A stretch of DNA of 33,392 nt, taken from the NCBI RefSeq assembly GCF_028289705.1, contig NZ_JANQOI010000061.1, positions 1-33,392 of the forward strand, read 5' to 3'. The notes below the pieces were generated by a model that worked only from the letters and a program-made list of their open reading frames with translations, was not told the DNA's origin and made no database searches. Both the position numbers and the translations under genes were made by a program. The stretch comes from Pelagibius sp. (GTDB lineage Bacteria; Pseudomonadota; Alphaproteobacteria; Kiloniellales; Kiloniellaceae). Position 1 is the stretch's first letter; the number at the start of each line of letters is the position of its first letter. This document shows positions 15,568 through 25,900 of the stretch, in pieces.

Positions 15568-16788
15568 CTACTCCGCCGCCGCGCTGCCCTTAGCGCGCAG
15601 GCTCGTGACCTTGGACACCAGTTCCTCGATCGCCAGATCGACCTCGGCCTCGGTGGTGAAACGCCCGATCCCGATGCGCAAGGAGGCGCGCGAGCGTGTC
15701 TCCGGCAGCCCCAGGGCCTGCAGGACGTAGGACGGCTCCACCGAGGTGGAGGTGCAGGCCGAGCCGGTGGAAACGGCGAGACGCGGCATGGCCCGCATCA
15801 GCGCCTCGGCATCGACCCCTTCGAAGGCGAGATTGAGGTTGCCGGCGATCCGCGCCTCGGCGCTGCCATTCAGCCGCACCCCATCGAGGCGGCCTGTAAT
15901 GCCTTCAAGAAGCCGCGCCTTCAAGCCTGAAATGCGCGCCTCCTCGTCGGCCAGTTCCTCCCGCGCCAGGCGCGCGGTGGCCCCGAGGCCGACGCAGAGC
16001 GGCGTCGGCAATGTGCCGGAGCGCAGGCCCCGCTCCTGGCCGCCGCCGTCGATCATCGCCTCCAGGCGGACCCGCGGGCGCCGCCGCACGAAGAGGGCGC
16101 CGATGCCCTTGGGCCCGTAGAACTTGTGGCCGGAGATGCTGAGCAGATCCAGGCCCAGGGCGGTCGCGTCCAGCGCAATCTTGCCCACCGCCTGGGCCGC
16201 GTCGCTGTGGAAGTAGGCGCCTTTCGCGCGGCAGATGGCGGCAATCTCGGCCAGGGGCTGGATGACGCCGATCTCGTTGTTGACCGCCATGACGGTGACG
16301 ATGGCGGTCTCCTCACCGACGGCCTCCGCCAGCAGGTCCAGATCGATCAGGCCGTCCGCCTTGACCGGCAGGACATCGACGCGAAAGCCCTCCCGCTCCA
16401 ACTGGCGGCAGCTTTCCAGCACGCACTTGTGCTCGGTGGCGCAGGTGACGACGTGGGGGCGCTCGGCTTTGCGGAAGCGGGCCGCGCCCTTGATCGCCAG
16501 GTTGTTGGCCTCGGTGGCGCCGGAGGTGAAGACCACCTCGCGCGGGGAGGCGCCGATCAGCGCCGCCAGGTCGCCGCGGGCGCGCTCGACCGCTTCCTCC
16601 GCATCCCAGCCATAGGCATGGTCCGTGGAATGCGGGTTGCCGAAGCGCTCGGTGAAGAACGGCAACATGGCCTCCACCACGCGCGGGTCTGTGGGCGTGG
16701 TCGATTGATTGTCCAGAAAGACCGGCCGCACCGCACGGTTCGGCATATCCTTCTGATCTGGCTTCAAATCCGGGCCGCTGTCCGTCAT
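15568..16788 (-). CDS. iscS: Cysteine desulfurase, IscS-like
   Basis: 406 residues, a class V aminotransferase fold. The PLP lysine is in SISGHKFYGPKG, the PLP-site histidine region in ATEHKCVLE, and the active-site cysteine in STGSACTSTSVEPSYVLQAL, the long-loop form of group I (IscS/NifS) enzymes. It takes sulfur from L-cysteine as a persulfide, giving alanine, for Fe-S clusters and tRNA thiolation. An in-frame ATG at 16746 (with AGAAGG close by) is an alternative start. It lies 17 bases after a second, different desulfurase gene. The symbol is by similarity; which of the two enzymes does the main job is unknown. Confidence 0.9.
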   Translation of the reverse strand: MTDSGPDLKPDQKDMPNRAVRPVFLDNQSTTPTDPRVVEAMLPFFTERFGNPHSTDHAYGWDAEEAVERARGDLAALIGASPREVVFTSGATEANNLAIKGAARFRKAERPHVVTCATEHKCVLESCRQLEREGFRVDVLPVKADGLIDLDLLAEAVGEETAIVTVMAVNNEIGVIQPLAEIAAICRAKGAYFHSDAAQAVGKIALDATALGLDLLSISGHKFYGPKGIGALFVRRRPRVRLEAMIDGGGQERGLRSGTLPTPLCVGLGATARLAREELADEEARISGLKARLLEGITGRLDGVRLNGSAEARIAGNLNLAFEGVDAEALMRAMPRLAVSTGSACTSTSVEPSYVLQALGLPETRSRASLRIGIGRFTTEAEVDLAIEELVSKVTSLRAKGSAAAE

Positions 16789-16805
16789 CCCTCTCCGCTT
16801 CCCCT

Positions 16806-17906
16806 TCAGGCGGCTTGGCTGCGGCGATAGAGGTCGCCCCAGGCCGAAAGGAACCGATTTACATCGTCATCGCGGCTCTGCCAACCGAAGCTGACGCGGA
16901 TCGCCGAGGCCGCCTCGGCGGCCGAGGCGCCCATGGCGGTCAGCACGTGGGAGGGCTGGACCTTCCCGGAGGAACAGGCGGCCCCCGCCGACACGGCGAC
17001 CCCGGCCAGGTCGAGGGCCATGATCTGGGTCTCCGCCGCCAGTCCGGCAACAGCCAGACAGCTCGTGTTCGCGATGCGCGGGCTCTCGGCGCCGAAGACC
17101 TTGAGGTCGGGGGCGATCCGCCGCGCCTCGTCCTCGAGGCGGTCGCGCAGCCGTGCCACCGCCTGAAAGGACGCCAGATCCCCCGAGGCGGCCTCGGCGG
17201 CGGCCCCGAAGCCGGCGATCCCCGGCAGGTTCTCGGTGCCCGCCCGGCGTCTGCGCTCCTGCCCGCCGCCCTGTAGGAGCGGCGTGAGCGGCAGGGTCTC
17301 GGGACAGATCAGCGCACCGACGCCCGGGGGCCCGCCCAGCTTGTGGGCCGAGAGGGTCATGCAGTCGACGCCCAGTTCAGCCATATCCAGCGCCCGCTTG
17401 CCGGCCGCCTGCACCGCGTCGCAGTGGACCAGGGCGTCGGCGGCGCGGGCGCGTTCGGCCACCGCTTCGACGGGCTGCAGGACGCCGGTTTCGTTGTTGG
17501 CCAGCATCACCGACACCAGGGCCCCGGCCGGCGTCTCTTCCAGGGCAACGTCGAGGTCGCCGAGATCGAGCTGGCCATTGGGCAGCAGCGCCAGGCGCCG
17601 CGCCTGCGGCACAGCCTGCAGAACCGAGTCATGCTCCCCGGCGGATACCAGCCGGGGGCCGCTGCCGAGGCCGCGCAGCGCCAGGTTGTTGGCCTCGGTC
17701 CCGCCGGAGGTGAAGATCACCCAGCCCGGGTCCACGCCGGCCAGCGCCGCCACCTTCTCCCGTGCCTCCTCGACCAGGCGCCGGGCCCGGCGGCCCGCGC
17801 CATGGACCGAGGAGGGATTGCCCGGCTCGGCCAAGGCCTCGACCATCGCAGCCTGCGCCTCCGGCCGCAGCGGCGCCGTCGCGTTGTAGTCGAGGTAGGC
17901 GGTCAT
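16806..17906 (-). CDS. Cysteine desulfurase family protein, NifS-like
   Basis: 366 residues, shorter than the next desulfurase. It begins YLDYNATAPLRPEA. The PLP lysine is in TLSAHKLGGPPG, and the probable catalytic cysteine in SAGAACSSGKVQPSHVL. The core shares motifs with the downstream enzyme (VSVMLANNETGVLQPV; TEANNLALRG) but they are clearly diverged and not a recent duplication. In alphaproteobacteria a gene of this type commonly follows iscR. The role, a second sulfur donor or a regulator of the first, cannot be told from sequence. Confidence 0.88.
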   Translation of the reverse strand: MTAYLDYNATAPLRPEAQAAMVEALAEPGNPSSVHGAGRRARRLVEEAREKVAALAGVDPGWVIFTSGGTEANNLALRGLGSGPRLVSAGEHDSVLQAVPQARRLALLPNGQLDLGDLDVALEETPAGALVSVMLANNETGVLQPVEAVAERARAADALVHCDAVQAAGKRALDMAELGVDCMTLSAHKLGGPPGVGALICPETLPLTPLLQGGGQERRRRAGTENLPGIAGFGAAAEAASGDLASFQAVARLRDRLEDEARRIAPDLKVFGAESPRIANTSCLAVAGLAAETQIMALDLAGVAVSAGAACSSGKVQPSHVLTAMGASAAEAASAIRVSFGWQSRDDDVNRFLSAWGDLYRRSQAA

Positions 17907-18000
17907 TCGGATCTCACTCGGATCTCGCTCTGACGAAGGCTGGTGCGAAGGCGGCCGCTAGAGGGCGCCCGGATGCGGTCCCAAGGGACAGCCCCGGCGT

Positions 18001-18516
18001 CTATCCCATAGCGGGCGGCTGGGCCGCCGCTTCGGACGGTAGAAGCCCTTCCCCGCCCGCCTCTTCGGCGCCGCCGCCCGGCGGCATCAAACCGCTGGTG
18101 CCTAGCACCCGGCGCGAAATCACGTCATCGACCGTCACCGAGGAGAGGTAGAGATAGATCTGATTGCCGAGCTCTTCCCAGAGGTCGTGGGTCTGGCAGC
18201 GGCTCTGGTTGCCGCGGCAGCCCATGGGCTGGCCGGGCATGCAGCGGGTGGCCCGGATCGGTTCGTCGACCGAGAGAATGATGTCGGAGATGCGGGTCTC
18301 GGCGGCCTTGTGCGCCAGGAGGTAACCACCGCCGGGGCCGCGCACCGACTTCACCAATCCGCCGCGGCGCAGCTTGGCGAAGAGCTGCTCGAGATACGAC
18401 AGGGAGATCTCCTGCCGTTCGGCGATGTCGGCAAGGGCGATGGGCTTGTCTTCCGTGTGGCTGGCGAGATCGCACATCGCCATCACGGCGTAGCGGCCTT
18501 TGGTGCTCAGTTTCAC
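18001..18516 (-). CDS. iscR: Rrf2-family regulator IscR
   Basis: 171 residues from a GTG start, with GGAAGGG eight bases before it. The winged helix-turn-helix (LADIAERQEISLSYLEQLF, VKSVRGPGGGYLL) is typical of Rrf2 proteins. Cluster ligands are C92, C100 and C107, with H110 as the probable fourth. The spacing C-x7-C-x6-C is longer than the C-x5-C-x5-C of the E. coli protein. It should bind a 2Fe-2S cluster and repress its own operon when clusters are plentiful. A matching operator lies before cysE. The C-terminal 35 residues are Gly/Pro/Ala-rich and probably disordered. Confidence 0.9.
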   Translation of the reverse strand: MKLSTKGRYAVMAMCDLASHTEDKPIALADIAERQEISLSYLEQLFAKLRRGGLVKSVRGPGGGYLLAHKAAETRISDIILSVDEPIRATRCMPGQPMGCRGNQSRCQTHDLWEELGNQIYLYLSSVTVDDVISRRVLGTSGLMPPGGGAEEAGGEGLLPSEAAAQPPAMG

Positions 18517-18565
18517 CTTCGTTTCCCTTCCGGGGCCCCGACGGCCCCACGATTCCCTCAGTCTC

Positions 18566-19330
18566 TCAGCACTTCCCCTCGGTCACGGCAACGGCTTCGT
18601 CGTCCCGTTCGTCGCCCTCCACGGCCACGCCGTCCGCATTGGACGGCTGCGCCCGGCCCTCCAACTCGTTGACCCTGGCGCGCAGGCTCTGGACCTCGTC
18701 AAGCAGGCCGTCGAGGGCGCGGGCGACCGGGTCCGGTATGTTCCCGGTGGGCGTGCCGTAGGCGACGAAGGGCGCTTTCTCGGCTTCCACCTTCTTCTGG
18801 GTCTGAACGGCGCGACCGGGAATGCCGACGATGGTGGCACAGTCCTGCACGTCCTTGGTGACCACGGCGTTGGCGCCGACCCGGGCGCAGCGGCCCACGG
18901 TGATCGGGCCCAGGACCTGTGCGCCCGATCCGACGATCACCCCGTCCAAGAGGGTGGGGTGCCGCTTGGTGTTACGCTGGCTGTCGCTGTCCACGCTGGG
19001 GGAGACCCCGCCCAGCGTCACGCCCTGATAGAGCGTTACGTCGTCGCTGATCTCGGCGGTCTCGCCGACCACAACGCCCATGCCGTGATCGATGAAAAAC
19101 CGCTCGCCGATCCTGGCGCCGGGGTGAATCTCGATCCCGGTGATGATGCGTCCGATGGCCGAGATCCAGCGGCCCAGGAGGAACCAGCGGTGGCGCCAAC
19201 AGGTATTGGCGAGGCGATAGAGCATGATGGCCTGAAAGCCGGGATAGCAAAGCACCACCTCCAAGCGTGAGCGCGCAGCGGGATCGCGCTGCATGGTGGC
19301 GTCGATTTCGCTCCTCAGAGACTTGAACAT
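18566..19330 (-). CDS. cysE: Serine O-acetyltransferase CysE
   Basis: 254 residues from the ATG at 19330, where homologues begin ([18 protein letters not shown]); the frame is open 30 codons further up. The left-handed beta-helix includes the catalytic [12 protein letters not shown] and the [19 protein letters not shown] loop. It makes O-acetylserine from serine and acetyl-CoA, the precursor of cysteine. The last 75 residues extend beyond the usual end, with a coiled-coil-like segment ([20 protein letters not shown]) and an acidic tail. It heads the operon with iscR, 49 bases apart, linking cysteine supply to cluster assembly. Confidence 0.92.
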   Translation of the reverse strand: MFKSLRSEIDATMQRDPAARSRLEVVLCYPGFQAIMLYRLANTCWRHRWFLLGRWISAIGRIITGIEIHPGARIGERFFIDHGMGVVVGETAEISDDVTLYQGVTLGGVSPSVDSDSQRNTKRHPTLLDGVIVGSGAQVLGPITVGRCARVGANAVVTKDVQDCATIVGIPGRAVQTQKKVEAEKAPFVAYGTPTGNIPDPVARALDGLLDEVQSLRARVNELEGRAQPSNADGVAVEGDERDDEAVAVTEGKC

Positions 19331-19428
19331 GGCTTTGCCCGTCGTGCTATGATCGCGGCCCTTTGCCGCCTGCTGCGGCCTGGCTGGCAGATCATGCGCC
19401 GATCCGACCAGAACCTGCAACAGATTGA

Positions 19429-19461
19429 TAGATAGTAAGTCTGAGTAATTTGGTCAAGTTT
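19429..19461 (-). promoter_or_regulatory. Predicted promoter of the cysE-iscR operon with an IscR type 1-like box
   Basis: The stretch GAGTAATTTGGTCAAGTTT (19443-19461) closely follows the core of the E. coli type 1 IscR consensus (GACTRWWWTAGTCAAGTAT), with three differences. Read on the minus strand it contains TTGACC (19452-19457) as a -35, followed after 17 bases by TATCTA (19429-19434) as a -10. The operator would overlap the -35, as expected for repression. The box is about 120 bases before the cysE start. It also lies about 200 bases before the divergent hydrolase gene. Confidence 0.6.
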
Positions 19462-19658
19462 CTGCCAGAAGAGGAATGACCCAAAGAACGCACGGCGGCT
19501 GGGGCCGTCATCGCCTTTAACCTGAAAAGCCCAATCTAGTTGGATGGTTATTGGTGTGGCACGCCCGCGCTGCCTGCTGTGCTTGGCGATTGGACGGCCG
19601 CCGAAGCGCTACCCGCAGTCGGCAGCCGGGTCGATGAGGAATAGGGAACGATTGGTCT

Positions 19659-20324
19659 ATGCCTGACGTGATCTTCAACGGGCCGGAAGGCCGTCTTGAA
19701 GGACGCTACCACCACAGCAAGCAGGCGAATGCGCCGATTGCACTCATGCTGCACCCCAATCCGCAGCATGGCGGAACCATGAACAACAAGGTCGTTTACA
19801 CCCTGTTTCACGCCTATGTGCGTCAGGGCTTCTCGGTGCTGCGCTTCAACTTTCGCGGGGTGGGGCGCTCCCAGGGCAGCTTCGACCGCGGCGAGGGCGA
19901 ACTCTCCGATGCCGCCTCGGCGCTCGACTGGCTGCAGACCTATAACCAGGGCGCCACGGCCTGCTGGATCGCCGGCTTCTCCTTCGGCGCCTGGATCGGC
20001 ATGCAGCTGCTCATGCGCCGGCCGGAGATCAGCGGCTTCATCTCGGTGGCGCCGCCGGCCAACATGCACGACTTCAGCTTCCTGGCGCCCTGCCCTTCTT
20101 CCGGGCTGATCATTCAGGGCGACGCCGACGAAGTGGTGCCCGAGCCATCTGTGGCCAAGCTCGTGGCCAAGCTCTCCGCCCAGCGCGGCATCGTCATCGA
20201 CTATCGCCTGGTGCCCGGGGCCGGCCACTTCTTTCAGAACGAAATGGACCTTCTGGAAGGCCACGTCGACGACTACCTCGGCAAGGCCCTGACCGGCACG
20301 GCGAGCCGCTCCGCGGCCCGGTAG
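19659..20324 (+). CDS. Alpha/beta hydrolase, divergent from cysE-iscR
   Basis: 221 residues. Nucleophile elbow AGFSFGAWIG, acid GDADEVVP and histidine PGAGHFFQNE form the catalytic triad. MLHPNPQHGGTMNNKVV and FRGVGRSQGSFD are typical of a small hydrolase family seen near iron-sulfur genes in alphaproteobacteria. No signal peptide. Substrate unknown. The 328-base gap before it holds the IscR-like box, so it may share regulation with the divergent operon; this is inference. It converges with anmK. Confidence 0.85.
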   Translation: MPDVIFNGPEGRLEGRYHHSKQANAPIALMLHPNPQHGGTMNNKVVYTLFHAYVRQGFSVLRFNFRGVGRSQGSFDRGEGELSDAASALDWLQTYNQGATACWIAGFSFGAWIGMQLLMRRPEISGFISVAPPANMHDFSFLAPCPSSGLIIQGDADEVVPEPSVAKLVAKLSAQRGIVIDYRLVPGAGHFFQNEMDLLEGHVDDYLGKALTGTASRSAAR

Positions 20325-20349
20325 CCCGCGGCCTGATTCCCGCTAAAGG

Positions 20350-21471
20350 TCAGGCGGCGACGTGGAGGCGGCCGCCGCTGGCGGCCTCGCGCACCCCGGT
20401 GGTGCCCGGCAGGGTGAGCGGCAGTCCGGCCAGGGAACGCAGCGCGAGATAGGCGAAGGCCTGCGCCTCCAGCGCATCGCCCTGCCAGCCGACGGCCTCC
20501 ACCGGCTCGACAGGCACCCCGAGCCGCTGCGCCAGCGCCGCCATCAGGGTCGGGTTGTGGCGCCCGCCGCCGGTCACCAGCCAGCGGACCGTCGGCTGAG
20601 GAAAAAAGGCCTGGGCCAAGGCAACGCCGGCCGCGGTAAAGGCGGTCAGGGTCGCCGCCCCGTCCTCCAGCGACAGCGCGCCCAGGGACGCGGCCGAGAA
20701 GTCGTCGCGGTCCAGCGATTTCGGCGGCCGGCGCGCGAAGTAGGGATTGTCGAGCAGGGCCTCCAAGGCCTTCTCCGAGACCTGCCCGGCGGCGGCCAGG
20801 GCGCCGTCCCGGTCCAGCGGCTCGCCGCTGTGGGCTTCGACCCAGTCGTTGATCAGGGCATTGCCGGGGCCGGTGTCGAAGGCCAGGACCGGCGCGCCAG
20901 CGTTGCCGCCCTCAGCGTCCAGCCGGCCGGCACCGATCCAGGTGACGTTGGCGACCCCGCCGACATTGAGGACCGCCAGCGGCCGCTCCAGCGGTGCCGC
21001 CAGCGCGGCCTGATAGAGCGGCACCAGGGGCGCGCCCTCGCCGCCGAGGGCGACGTCGCGGCTGCGCATGTCGCAGACCACGTCGATGCCGGTCTCCGCC
21101 GCCAACAGCGCGCCGTCGCCGATCTGCCAGGTCCGCCCTTCCTCGGGCCGGTGCAGGATAGTGTGCCCGTGAAAACCGATCACCTTGATGTCGTCGGGGC
21201 CCAGACCGGCGGTCTCCAGAAGGTTTTTGACCGCCTCGGCATGCCTGCGGGTCAGGGCCCGTTCCACCGCCTCCACCGGTCCCTGGCCGCCCAGGACGGA
21301 CCGGAGCTGACCGCGAAGATCCTGGTCGTAGGGCAGCGACAGCGCCGCACCGCAGTCGACCCGCGCGCGGCCGTCGCTGCGGATCAGCGCGGCGTCGATG
21401 CCGTCCAGCGAGGTCCCGCTCATCAGCCCGAGGGCCCAGGGTTGCGCCTTGTCCGGGGATCGGTCGGCCAT
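20350..21471 (-). CDS. anmK: Anhydro-N-acetylmuramic acid kinase AnmK
   Basis: 373 residues from the ATG at 21471; GGAGGTGA eight bases before it decides the start, although the frame is open 59 codons further. Motifs: GLMSGTSLDGIDAAL (ATP site), GFHGHTILHRP, NVGGVANVTW, and AFDTGPGNALINDW. It phosphorylates and opens 1,6-anhydro-MurNAc released in cell-wall turnover, giving MurNAc-6-phosphate in the cytoplasm. It is divergent from tyrS, with 179 bases between. Confidence 0.94.
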   Translation of the reverse strand: MADRSPDKAQPWALGLMSGTSLDGIDAALIRSDGRARVDCGAALSLPYDQDLRGQLRSVLGGQGPVEAVERALTRRHAEAVKNLLETAGLGPDDIKVIGFHGHTILHRPEEGRTWQIGDGALLAAETGIDVVCDMRSRDVALGGEGAPLVPLYQAALAAPLERPLAVLNVGGVANVTWIGAGRLDAEGGNAGAPVLAFDTGPGNALINDWVEAHSGEPLDRDGALAAAGQVSEKALEALLDNPYFARRPPKSLDRDDFSAASLGALSLEDGAATLTAFTAAGVALAQAFFPQPTVRWLVTGGGRHNPTLMAALAQRLGVPVEPVEAVGWQGDALEAQAFAYLALRSLAGLPLTLPGTTGVREAASGGRLHVAA

Positions 21472-21650
21472 GGGTTCCGTCACCTCCGCTTGTTCCTCTC
21501 CGCTTTTCCGCCGGCGGACAAATTGTGATCGCCAGGGGATTGTGTTAAATGCCTGCGCCCGCGGCAAGATATCGTCGAAAACCATAACGTTCCGATAAGG
21601 CCCAGAGACCCAAGCCCTGGGACCAGGGGGCCGAAAGACCAGGACCAACC

Positions 21651-22904
21651 ATGACTGCGCCCCGATCCGACTTTCTCCGCGTTCTTCAGGAACGCGGCTT
21701 CATCCATCAGTGTACGGACCTGGAGGCGCTGGACGAGCGCGCCCGCAAGGGATGCATCACGGCCTATATCGGCTTCGACGCCACCGCCGACAGCCTGCAC
21801 GTCGGCAACATGGTGCAGATCATGCTGCTGCGCTGGCTGCAGCAGACCGGTCACCGGCCCATCGCCCTGATGGGCGGCGGCACAACCAAGATCGGCGATC
21901 CCTCCGGCAAGGACGAAGCCCGCCGGCTGCTGACCGCCGAACAGATCGACGGCAACATCGGCCGCATCCGCGCCTCCGTCGAAAACTGCCTGAGGTTCGA
22001 CGACAGCCCGAACGGCGCCATGATGGTCAACAACGCGGACTGGCTGGACCGCTTGGAGTACATCGACTTCCTGCGCGACGTCGGCCCGCACTTCACCATC
22101 AACCGCATGCTGACCTTCGACAGCGTCAGGCTGCGGCTCGACCGCGAGCAGCCGCTGACCTTCCTGGAGTTCAACTACATGATCCTCCAGGCCTACGACT
22201 ACCTGGAGCTGAGCCGGCGCTACGACTGCTGCCTGCAGATGGGCGGCTCCGACCAATGGGGCAACATCGTCAACGGCGTCGAACTGGGCCGGCGCATCGA
22301 CCAGCGCGAACTCTATGGCCTGACGACGCCGCTGGTGACCACTGCCTCGGGCGCCAAGATGGGCAAGACGGCGGCGGGCGCGGTCTGGCTGAGCGAGGCG
22401 AAGCTCTCGAACCACGACTACTGGCAATACTGGCGCAATACGGAGGACGCGGACGTCGGCACCTTCCTGCGGCGCTTTACCGAGTTGCCGCTCTCGGAGA
22501 TCGCCCGCCTGGAAGCACTGCAGGGTTCGGAGATCAACGAGGCGAAGAAGATCCTCGCCAACGAGGCGACCCGGCTTTGCCGCGGGGATGCGGCCGCCGA
22601 GCAGGCGGCCGAGGTCGCCCGGCAGACCTTCGAGGAAGGCCGCAGTGCCGAGGGCCTGCCCACCATCGAGGTGCCGGAGTCCGAGTTGAACAGCGGGGTC
22701 CCCGCTTATGAACTGTTGCGCCGTGCCGGTCTGGCCAACAGCAACGGGGAGGCCCGGCGCCTGATCAAGGGCGGCGGCGGGCGCCTCAACGACGTTCCCA
22801 TCGCCGACGAACTGCAGAACGTCAGCCTGGCCGACCGCAACGACGAAGGTGTGATCAAGCTTTCGGCGGGAAAGAAGCGACACGCCCTGATCCGGGTCGC
22901 CTGA
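21651..22904 (+). CDS. tyrS: Tyrosyl-tRNA synthetase
   Basis: 417 residues, the usual size of the bacterial TyrRS. The HIGH-type motif is H50-V-G-N ([11 protein letters not shown]), and the KMSKS loop is K236-M-G-K-T ([11 protein letters not shown]). [15 protein letters not shown] and [11 protein letters not shown] form the tyrosine pocket. A C-terminal S4 RNA-binding domain (about 350-410, [18 protein letters not shown]) binds the tRNA. AGGA seven bases before the ATG. Divergent from anmK and convergent with the AsmA-like gene. Confidence 0.96.
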   Translation: MTAPRSDFLRVLQERGFIHQCTDLEALDERARKGCITAYIGFDATADSLHVGNMVQIMLLRWLQQTGHRPIALMGGGTTKIGDPSGKDEARRLLTAEQIDGNIGRIRASVENCLRFDDSPNGAMMVNNADWLDRLEYIDFLRDVGPHFTINRMLTFDSVRLRLDREQPLTFLEFNYMILQAYDYLELSRRYDCCLQMGGSDQWGNIVNGVELGRRIDQRELYGLTTPLVTTASGAKMGKTAAGAVWLSEAKLSNHDYWQYWRNTEDADVGTFLRRFTELPLSEIARLEALQGSEINEAKKILANEATRLCRGDAAAEQAAEVARQTFEEGRSAEGLPTIEVPESELNSGVPAYELLRRAGLANSNGEARRLIKGGGGRLNDVPIADELQNVSLADRNDEGVIKLSAGKKRHALIRVA

Positions 22905-22953
22905 CGGACTTGCGGCCGAGGGCGAAGCGGCCCCGGCCCACGCCGCTGTAGAA

Positions 22954-25900
22954 TCAGCGGTCGATCCGCTCGGGAACGGCCCGGAAGTTCTCGGTTTCGT
23001 CGGGGTCGGCGGTGAATATGTTGCGCAGGAACCCGGGCGCCAGGGCGGTCAGCGGATTGACCCTGACCTCCGGGTCCGTGACCGCGCCCTTGACGCCGTA
23101 GGTTACGGCGATCAGGCCTTCGCCTTCCCGGCCGACAAGGATAGGCCCAATGATCGGAATGTTGCCGAGGAAGTTATTGACCGAGTAGGCGGGGACGACG
23201 GCGCCGACCAGGTCGATCGCATCCTCGTCGAAGTCGATGGTCCCCTTGGCGGTCAGTCCCAGGGCGGCGCCGTAGACTCGCATCAGCTCCGTCGAGGCAA
23301 CGCCGTCGTCGAGAATGAACTCGCCGTCCAGTCCCTGGAAGCCGATGCCGTCGCCACTCAGGATGTCGAGCATGCCGGTGAAGGACGCGACCGTCAGCAG
23401 CTTGGCCAGGACCGGCGCGTTCACCATGACGAAATCGCGGGCCGCCACCTTGGCCTGGATGGGATGGGTCGGGGTCGGCCCGGTGCTGGAGCCGGTGACC
23501 TGAATGCTGCCTCCGACAATGGTGTCGGCGATGTTGACAGCGCGCAACAGAGCGCCCAGGTCATCGCTCTTGGCGAGCAGGCGCAGGCCGCTGCCGGAGG
23601 CATTGGGCGCCAGGGAAAGCTGGAGAAAGCGCCGGTCGAGGGACAAACCCGTTTCCCCGTTGCCGCCATCGCCCCCGCCCTCGGCCGGTTCGGACGGCTC
23701 TTCGCGCGGCGACCAGTACTGCTTGGGTATGCTGCCGGAGAGGCGGATGGTTTCCCAGCCGGCCTGAGTCCTGACCAGTTCCAGGTTCACCAGTTCGAGG
23801 CGGCGCTCGTCGGCGAAGTAAAGCCGCTCCAGATTGGGGGCGCGGATCGACAGGGGCTCGAAGGTGCGCGGCGGATCGGCCGGGGTTTCCTCCGTCTCCG
23901 CCGCCGGCTCCGTCACTTCCTCCGGCTCCGCGGCGGGGTCCTTGTCTTTGATCAGGAACGGCTCGGCATCCAGCACGCCTTCCGCGATCGCCACCGCATA
24001 GCCACCGCCGCTCTGTTCGACCACGACCTCCTTGAGATCGCTGCGGCCGAAGGCGACCCGCTCAAAGCTCATCCAGGCGAGGCCTTCGCGGTCGGGCCCC
24101 GGCCGTGCCTGCCCGCGGGCGACCAGATCGCCAGCCTGTAGGATGATGTCGCGGTAGGCCGCCGGGCCGTCGTCGTCCATGTCGATGGTCATTCGCAGGC
24201 TGCCCTCGGTCCCGACCTCCTTCTTCCAGTGGATTTCGGGCAGATCGATCAACGCCCGTTTCAAGTCGGATGCCACGTCCAGCGTGGAGAATTGGCCGTC
24301 CTGCGATACGTAAGAGATCTTGGCGGCTATGGGGCCGGACACGACCTCGCCGATGTCCAGACCGAAGCGCGCGCGGCCCACATCGTCGACACTGGCGATC
24401 TCGGCATCGATCACCGTGCGGAACTTCGGGTTCTCCAGGAAGCTCTCCTTCCAGCGCGCGTCGAGCGCGACGCCGCCCAGCGTCAGCGGGCCGGAGAGTT
24501 CCATGCCGCTTTGGTCGAGGGTGAGGGCCAGGCGCCCATCGGTCATGTCCTGCCCCAGCAGCACGTTCCTCAGAACCGCGTCCTGGACCGTGGCGGCGAC
24601 CTGCAACGTTATGTCGTCGAAGGAGAGCGATTTGGTCAGCGGGAACTGAAAGCCGAGATCGGCGGCCAGTGTGCCGCCGCTGCCCTCGGCCGAGAGGCCG
24701 AGCGAGGACAGCAGGTCCAGGCGGGGATGCTCAAGCACCGACAAAGCATCGAAGATCGGCCCCGCGGCCTTGGTCTCGATGGAAAGCTGCTCGTAGATCC
24801 CGCGCGCGAGATCGACATCGTTGAAGCCGTCGATCTCAACCCTGGACTGGCCGAGGGCAAGCGTCAGCAGGGAACCGGAGTCAATGGCGAAGTGCAAGCG
24901 GTCTGCGTCGAATTCGGCAGTTCCGGCAATATCGACGATGGGCGGCAGTGGCCGCAGATAGTGGACCTCCAGCCCACTGTAGGTCAGCGTGCCGCTAAGG
25001 CTCGCCAGATCGGCTGCCTCGAAGTCGCCCTGCGGGACCAGCACCTTGGTCTTGGCCGTCGCCCGCTGGACCCGGCCGCCGGTGACGTTCTCCATGATCC
25101 AGGGTCGCGCACCGGTGGCGACGGCCGGCGGCCAGTAGCGGTCCAGCTCGGCCAGGTCCACATCCTCCAGCGCCGCATCGACATCGATGGTCCAATCGCC
25201 ACCGGTCTCCGGGTCGTGATCCAGCACCCCGGACACCGTCAGCACGGGCCCCGGCCGCTCCTCGCTGCCCAGGCGAATCCGGGCCTCGTCGAGATCGAAG
25301 CGCGCGCGGCCGTCGTCGTAGCGCCCCTTCATGGCGAGATCGCGGATCGGCAATGGGTCCATCGTCACACCGGGGATGGACAGGGTGCCGGCAAACCCCT
25401 GGACCTCGAAGCCCGTCGGTCCGACGCTGCCCTCCAGGGAAATGGACGTCGCGATCGATCCGCTGATCCGCGAGGTGATGCCGCCCATCGGCGCCAGTCG
25501 CGGAAAGGCCGTGGCCAGGTTCGCCAGGCTGATGTCGGAGAACCCCGCGGCCAGATCGACGATGCCGTCGCGCTTGTCGAAGAGGAACGCGGCATCGAGG
25601 GTCGCCGGGTCCCGGTGTCCGACAAAACCGAGGCTGATGTCGCCGGCAAGGCCGACAACATCCCGGCGCAGCGAGATGTCGGCGGCCGGCGCCGCCCAGG
25701 ACAGCCCGAGCTTCTCGTCGCGGACAAAGATCTGTCCGTCGCGAATGCGCACCTCGTCCAGAAACGAAAGCGGATTGCCCGGCGTGCGTTCGCTCAGGAG
25801 CTCCCGGATGATGCCGCCGAGGACCACGGCTTCGTCGTTGTTGCCGCCACTGGCCGCCCCTTCGGAGGCACCACTGTCAGGCATCAGGTCCTCGACGGTC

